Positions 11,517-14,745 of a stretch of DNA of 14,745 nucleotides are shown here, one piece after another (position 1 is the first letter of the stretch; each line of letters begins with the position of its first letter). The DNA comes from Candidatus Peribacteraceae bacterium. Lineage in GTDB: Bacteria; Patescibacteriota; Gracilibacteria; Peribacterales; Peribacteraceae. A model generated the notes under the pieces. That model was not told where the DNA came from, made no database searches, and saw nothing but the letters and a program-made list of their open reading frames with translations. The stretch lies in the NCBI GenBank assembly GCA_013140485.1, contig JABFSS010000006.1:1-14745 (forward strand), written 5' to 3'. Both the position numbers and the translations under genes were made by a program.

Positions 11517-14500
11517 TTAATTCCCTTGCGCCGTCTTGCCCTCCACGGCTGCCGTCGCCTGCGGGAATGACATGACCGCGAAGCCTCTCGGTACGGTCAC
11601 GAGCGGCGTATTGCCCTTCCGCGGAACAACCGTGATCTTGAGAGACGTGTCATCCGGATAGATCCACTGGTTGGTTCCGGAGATGCGGAAGATGCCACAG
11701 GAACGGTACGCGGTGGCCTTGGTGCGGCCAACTTGCACCTTGCTGGCGCGGATCTCGGCGAGCGGAGCCCTCCCGTCATTGCGGACGCACGTGTTCCAAA
11801 GTGAATCGGACGGAGAGTACGGGTACCCGTCCGCGGCGAGCTCCACCGCGCGCGGCTTTTGCACGACGATGGGCGCCTGCGGTTTCAAGAACGCCGTCAC
11901 GTTGTCACAGAACGTGGCGCTGTGGAGATCTTCCAACAGAACATCAACGTCCATGCCCGTGAGCGTGGCAAGCAGGTTGGCGACGAACACGAAGACGGAT
12001 TCGGGAGCGCTGCTGCTGACCGAGCGCTGGACGCTGCAGATGAGCTGTTTGGCCTCGTCGCTACCTCCGAATGCGGGTGGCGGCGTACCTGCCCCAAGAC
12101 CGAATTTTCCGGCGATCGTACGGATCGCAACGTTAAACGCAGTGGTGTCGTTGCCGCGGCTCGCGCCGTTGCCGTTGTTGCCTCCGCCGTCACCTCCGTC
12201 CGTCAGGCCGGAGATGCCGGGGCCGCTCTCATCCGTAGGCCCTGGGCCGTCGGAAGAAGCGGAGCTGCTCGAGGAGCTGCTGGAGCCTTCGGATTCGGAG
12301 TCGCCGCCGGGACTGGAGTCATCAAGACAGCTGCCGCCGGCAAGTGATGCGATATCGCCGGCGCTGAGTGCGGCATTGTAGACGCGGACGTCATCCATGC
12401 CTCCCTCGAAGTTCGGCTGCAAGTTGTAATGGCCCAGGAGCAGCGGGAGCGTCGACGTGATGTCGCCGACCGTCGCCGTATTGCTGCCGACAGGCGATCC
12501 GTCGACGTACGCGGTGATCGTCAGGTCGTTACCAGAACGCGTGTACACACCCGCGATGTGGTGCCAGCTGCCGTCGAGGAGCGTGGCGGTGTGGGCGGTG
12601 TCGTTGGTGCCGCTCGTACCGTAGCCGAAGAAGTTGATGTTCCCGTTCGAGTACACGTACGCGCCCCAACCGCGGTTGCCCGCGCCGGGATTGCCGAAGT
12701 TACCGAGAATCGACGTGTTGCCCGTCGTCGGCTTGATGAAGCCCGTGACGGTGAATTCACTTGTACCAAAGCCGAAGTCGCCGGGCAGAGCCGTGACGAC
12801 TTCATCTTCGCCTTCGCCGTCGAAGAACGTGGAACGCAGGTTCGGGAAGCTCGTTGTCGGAACATCAGAGTTGTCGGAATTGCCGTCGTTCGTACCGGTA
12901 TGACCGTTGCCGGTGGAATCGGCAGACGTCGGAGCGCTCTCTCCTTCGTCAAATTTCCAGTAGGCGAGCAGATTCGGATCCTCGGGGATGCAGGCGCTGG
13001 GACTGGAGGAGGAACTCGAACTGCTGCTGGAAGATCCTCCGGTCACAGAGACCAAGTAGTCTTCCACTTCGCCGTCGGTCCACGAGCCGGTGTAGCTGAG
13101 ACCGGTATCCTCCACGCCGCCCTTGCTGCTCCAGCGGAAGCGGGCGTAGGTCGTGCCGATGGCCGCGTCGGCCGGAACAGTCACGCTCAGGGTGTGTGTG
13201 CCTTCTTCAAGAATGACTTCGTCGAAGACGTGTTCGCTGGTGATGCCTTCGCCATCGTTCCAATCGCCGTCCTGGTTCCAGTCGATCCAGCCTTCGAGGT
13301 AGCCGTCGCACTCACCGCAATCACCCGGAAGTTCAACCTCGACCGAGACGTCCGCGCTGGTTCCGGGGATGAGTGCTGCCAGGAACGTCACGCCGTCTTC
13401 GTCGCCCTCGCCGCTCAAATCATCGCCGTCCGCATCGGACGACGGCTGGCCGTCGGGTTCGTCGTCCTCGTCTTCGCCGAGACTGTAGCCGGGAACGATA
13501 GTGTGACGCGCGCCGTCATTGCTAAGGAGTGTGGGGTACGCGAACGCAAACACTTCCGGTTCGATTTCTTCAGTATCTGGAGCATCGCCGAAGTCGAGGA
13601 GGGAACTGGCACTGGAGCTGGAGCTGGAGCTGGAGGAACTGCTCTCGGAGCCGTCGCAATTGCCGGTGGAGAGAGCGAAGATCTCGTCCGAATCGAGCGC
13701 GACGTTGTAGATGCGCACGTCGTCGAGATTGCCGTTGTTGAAGTTCGAGCCGCTGTAGCTGTTGCTCACCGGCGTCGTTGCGGAATCGAAGAGCGAAGCG
13801 GGAACGGTGCCATTCACGGTGCCCGTGAGGAGCGCCCCGTTAAAGTACACGTTCAGCGTTGTTCCGTCGTAGGTGCCCGCGAGGTGATTCCATCCCGTGT
13901 CGCTGACGGTCATATCGGAGACGAAGTACGTGTGTGCGATGCCGTCGCCGCTGACGTTCCAGTAGATCTTGCCGTCGGTGTGGACCTGCAGAACATAGCT
14001 GCGCTGATCGCCGGCCACGTCCCACTTGCTGACGTTAATAGAATCCGCGCCGGGACGCTTGAACCAGAACGCAACGGTTCCGGCGCTGCTCAGGGAGAGA
14101 GTCGGGCTGTCCGGAGCCGAGAAGACTTCGCTGTTCGCGGCGGTGAAGACTCTGCTGAAGGGATTGGTGAACACGACGGGCGCTGTGTCCAACGACTGAA
14201 GAAAGCCGTTCGTGAGTGAAGCATCGTTACCGTTGCCGGACGAATCGACGGCCGTGATCGCATCATTTTCGGCGTCATCGAATTTCCAGTAGGCCATCAA
14301 CGACTCGTCATCCGGAACGCATGCGCTCGGAGACGACGAACTGCTGGAGCTGGAGCTGGAACTCGAACTCTCCTCTTCGCTGCTGCTGGAGGACGAACTC
14401 GAAGACGAGGGGAAGCTTGCGGTTTTGCTGAATGCCACGCCGTCCGCGACGATGTTATCGCCGGTCGCCGAAACGAGAACCACTTTGGGGATGCCGCTGA

Positions 14501-14745
14501 TCGGGTAGTTGCCGATGGACTTCCAGTGCGGTTGCGAAACGGTTTCCGTCTGCGAACCGCAGGGGAGGCCGTCGACGCTCCGCAGAGCCTGGTTGACCGC
14601 ATACGGTGTGCCTGTAAGTAGTGTCGCTCCGTCATAGACGTCGTAATTGGCCGTGCCGCGGGAAGAGTCGCAGGTCCACGCGACGAAGACGTCGTAGTAA
14701 CCGCTGAGAGGAGACGCTGCCGTCCACGTGTACGTCTGGGAACCG
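11517..14745 (-). CDS. large multidomain surface protein (golvesin-LamG-GEVED-LamG), 5' end outside window
   Basis: The frame is open to the right edge, so at least 1,075 codons are present and the N-terminus is missing. Domains in order: a golvesin/Xly-CBD-like domain (edge to about 14421; GYYDVFVAW, VNQ, NIVADGVAF). Then a LamG-like domain (about 14330-13655; LMAYWKFDD to LDDVRIYNVAL) and a GEVED domain (about 13590-13040; DFGDAPD, DEDGV, EGWIDWNQDGDW, TTYARFR, GEVEDY). A second LamG-like domain follows (about 13000-12330; LLAYWKFDE to MDDVRVYNAAL). The roughly 265-residue C-terminal region has Gly/Asp-rich then unassigned sequence with four cysteines. Poly-Ser linkers separate the domains. 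Asp-rich loops suggest calcium binding. Likely an exported adhesin or carbohydrate-binding surface protein (inference). The signal peptide cannot be seen. A strong terminator follows. Confidence 0.9.
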   Translation of the reverse strand, partial: GSQTYTWTAASPLSGYYDVFVAWTCDSSRGTANYDVYDGATLLTGTPYAVNQALRSVDGLPCGSQTETVSQPHWKSIGNYPISGIPKVVLVSATGDNIVADGVAFSKTASFPSSSSSSSSSSEEESSSSSSSSSSSSSPSACVPDDESLMAYWKFDDAENDAITAVDSSGNGNDASLTNGFLQSLDTAPVVFTNPFSRVFTAANSEVFSAPDSPTLSLSSAGTVAFWFKRPGADSINVSKWDVAGDQRSYVLQVHTDGKIYWNVSGDGIAHTYFVSDMTVSDTGWNHLAGTYDGTTLNVYFNGALLTGTVNGTVPASLFDSATTPVSNSYSGSNFNNGNLDDVRIYNVALDSDEIFALSTGNCDGSESSSSSSSSSSSASSLLDFGDAPDTEEIEPEVFAFAYPTLLSNDGARHTIVPGYSLGEDEDDEPDGQPSSDADGDDLSGEGDEDGVTFLAALIPGTSADVSVEVELPGDCGECDGYLEGWIDWNQDGDWNDGEGITSEHVFDEVILEEGTHTLSVTVPADAAIGTTYARFRWSSKGGVEDTGLSYTGSWTDGEVEDYLVSVTGGSSSSSSSSSSSPSACIPEDPNLLAYWKFDEGESAPTSADSTGNGHTGTNDGNSDNSDVPTTSFPNLRSTFFDGEGEDEVVTALPGDFGFGTSEFTVTGFIKPTTGNTSILGNFGNPGAGNRGWGAYVYSNGNINFFGYGTSGTNDTAHTATLLDGSWHHIAGVYTRSGNDLTITAYVDGSPVGSNTATVGDITSTLPLLLGHYNLQPNFEGGMDDVRVYNAALSAGDIASLAGGSCLDDSSPGGDSESEGSSSSSSSSASSDGPGPTDESGPGISGLTDGGDGGGNNGNGASRGNDTTAFNVAIRTIAGKFGLGAGTPPPAFGGSDEAKQLICSVQRSVSSSAPESVFVFVANLLATLTGMDVDVLLEDLHSATFCDNVTAFLKPQAPIVVQKPRAVELAADGYPYSPSDSLWNTCVRNDGRAPLAEIRASKVQVGRTKATAYRSCGIFRISGTNQWIYPDDTSLKITVVPRKGNTPLVTVPRGFAVMSFPQATAAVEGKTAQGN
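12257..12297 (-). repeat. poly-Ser linker 4 of the surface protein
   Basis: About 13 mostly Ser codons between the second LamG-like domain and the Gly/Asp-rich region. Confidence 0.7.
13004..13037 (-). repeat. poly-Ser linker 3 of the surface protein
   Basis: About 11 consecutive Ser codons between the GEVED domain and the second LamG-like domain, ending in PSAC, the same exit sequence as linker 1. Confidence 0.7.
13604..13649 (-). repeat. poly-Ser linker 2 with hexanucleotide repeat
   Basis: About 15 mostly Ser codons join the first LamG-like domain to the GEVED domain. At 13612-13635 the plus strand is four exact copies of CTGGAG (AGC-TCC in frame), a slippage-prone unit that would change linker length two serines at a time. 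Confidence 0.75.
14331..14408 (-). repeat. poly-Ser linker 1 of the surface protein
   Basis: About 26 codons of Ser interrupted by three Glu, ending PSAC, between the golvesin-like and first LamG-like domains. Confidence 0.75.

Noticed and set aside
12429..14219. Long open frame (596 codons) on the plus strand opposite the surface protein
   Set aside because: It is a shadow of the repetitive GC-rich coding strand: composition is Arg/Val/Ala-rich with no domains, while the minus frame has clear LamG and GEVED motifs.

Overview
The window is about 14.7 kb of moderately GC-rich bacterial DNA using the standard code (TGA is a working stop, for example at 5892-5894, 8368-8370 and 11188-11190). 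Compact genes, almost no Shine-Dalgarno sequences, exported proteins with long poly-serine stretches, and short palindromes scattered between and inside genes together suggest a Candidate Phyla Radiation bacterium. Peregrinibacteria/Peribacteria is my best guess; this is inference, because no marker gene is present.

Layout. 1-129 is an AT-rich leader. 130-897 (+) and 938-1465 (-) are convergent unknown genes, the second with a cupin-like C-terminal half. A minus-strand stretch follows: a two-domain VOC/PhnB-like protein (1566-2474), a GNAT-like protein (2527-3330), a BaiN/HI0933-type flavoprotein (3407-4654) and a DsbB-type thiol oxidase (4727-5305). Divergent from it is a plus-strand operon of two paralogous DUF2975-like membrane proteins and a small XRE/YozG-like repressor (5418-6640), with a dyad in its upstream region. 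tRNA-Asn(GUU) lies at 6681-6755 (-), next to a perfect 20-bp palindrome and a 3' tRNA-like remnant. Then come a small exported or membrane-anchored protein (6935-7390, -), a secreted Cys-pair/poly-Ser protein (7651-8370, +), queA (8378-9490, -), a DUF2177-like membrane protein (9540-9986, +) and an M23 peptidase (10051-11190, +). A 330-bp gap holds a cluster of hairpin repeats and a strong minus-strand terminator. The right third is the 3' part of a very large surface protein (11517 to beyond 14745, -) with golvesin-like, LamG, GEVED and LamG domains joined by poly-Ser linkers.

How the parts fit: several genes concern the cell envelope (M23 hydrolase, multidomain adhesin-like protein, Cys-rich secreted protein, DsbB that could oxidise exported cysteines). 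queA is tRNA modification (queuosine); QueA acts on GUN-anticodon tRNAs, which include the tRNA-Asn encoded nearby.

Most notable: (i) four copies of an intergenic element whose 8-bp stem sequence differs in every copy yet stays perfectly complementary, while loop and flanks are conserved; (ii) a frame-preserving 51-bp palindromic insertion inside queA; (iii) -10-like boxes 6-10 bases before start codons, implying leaderless mRNAs.
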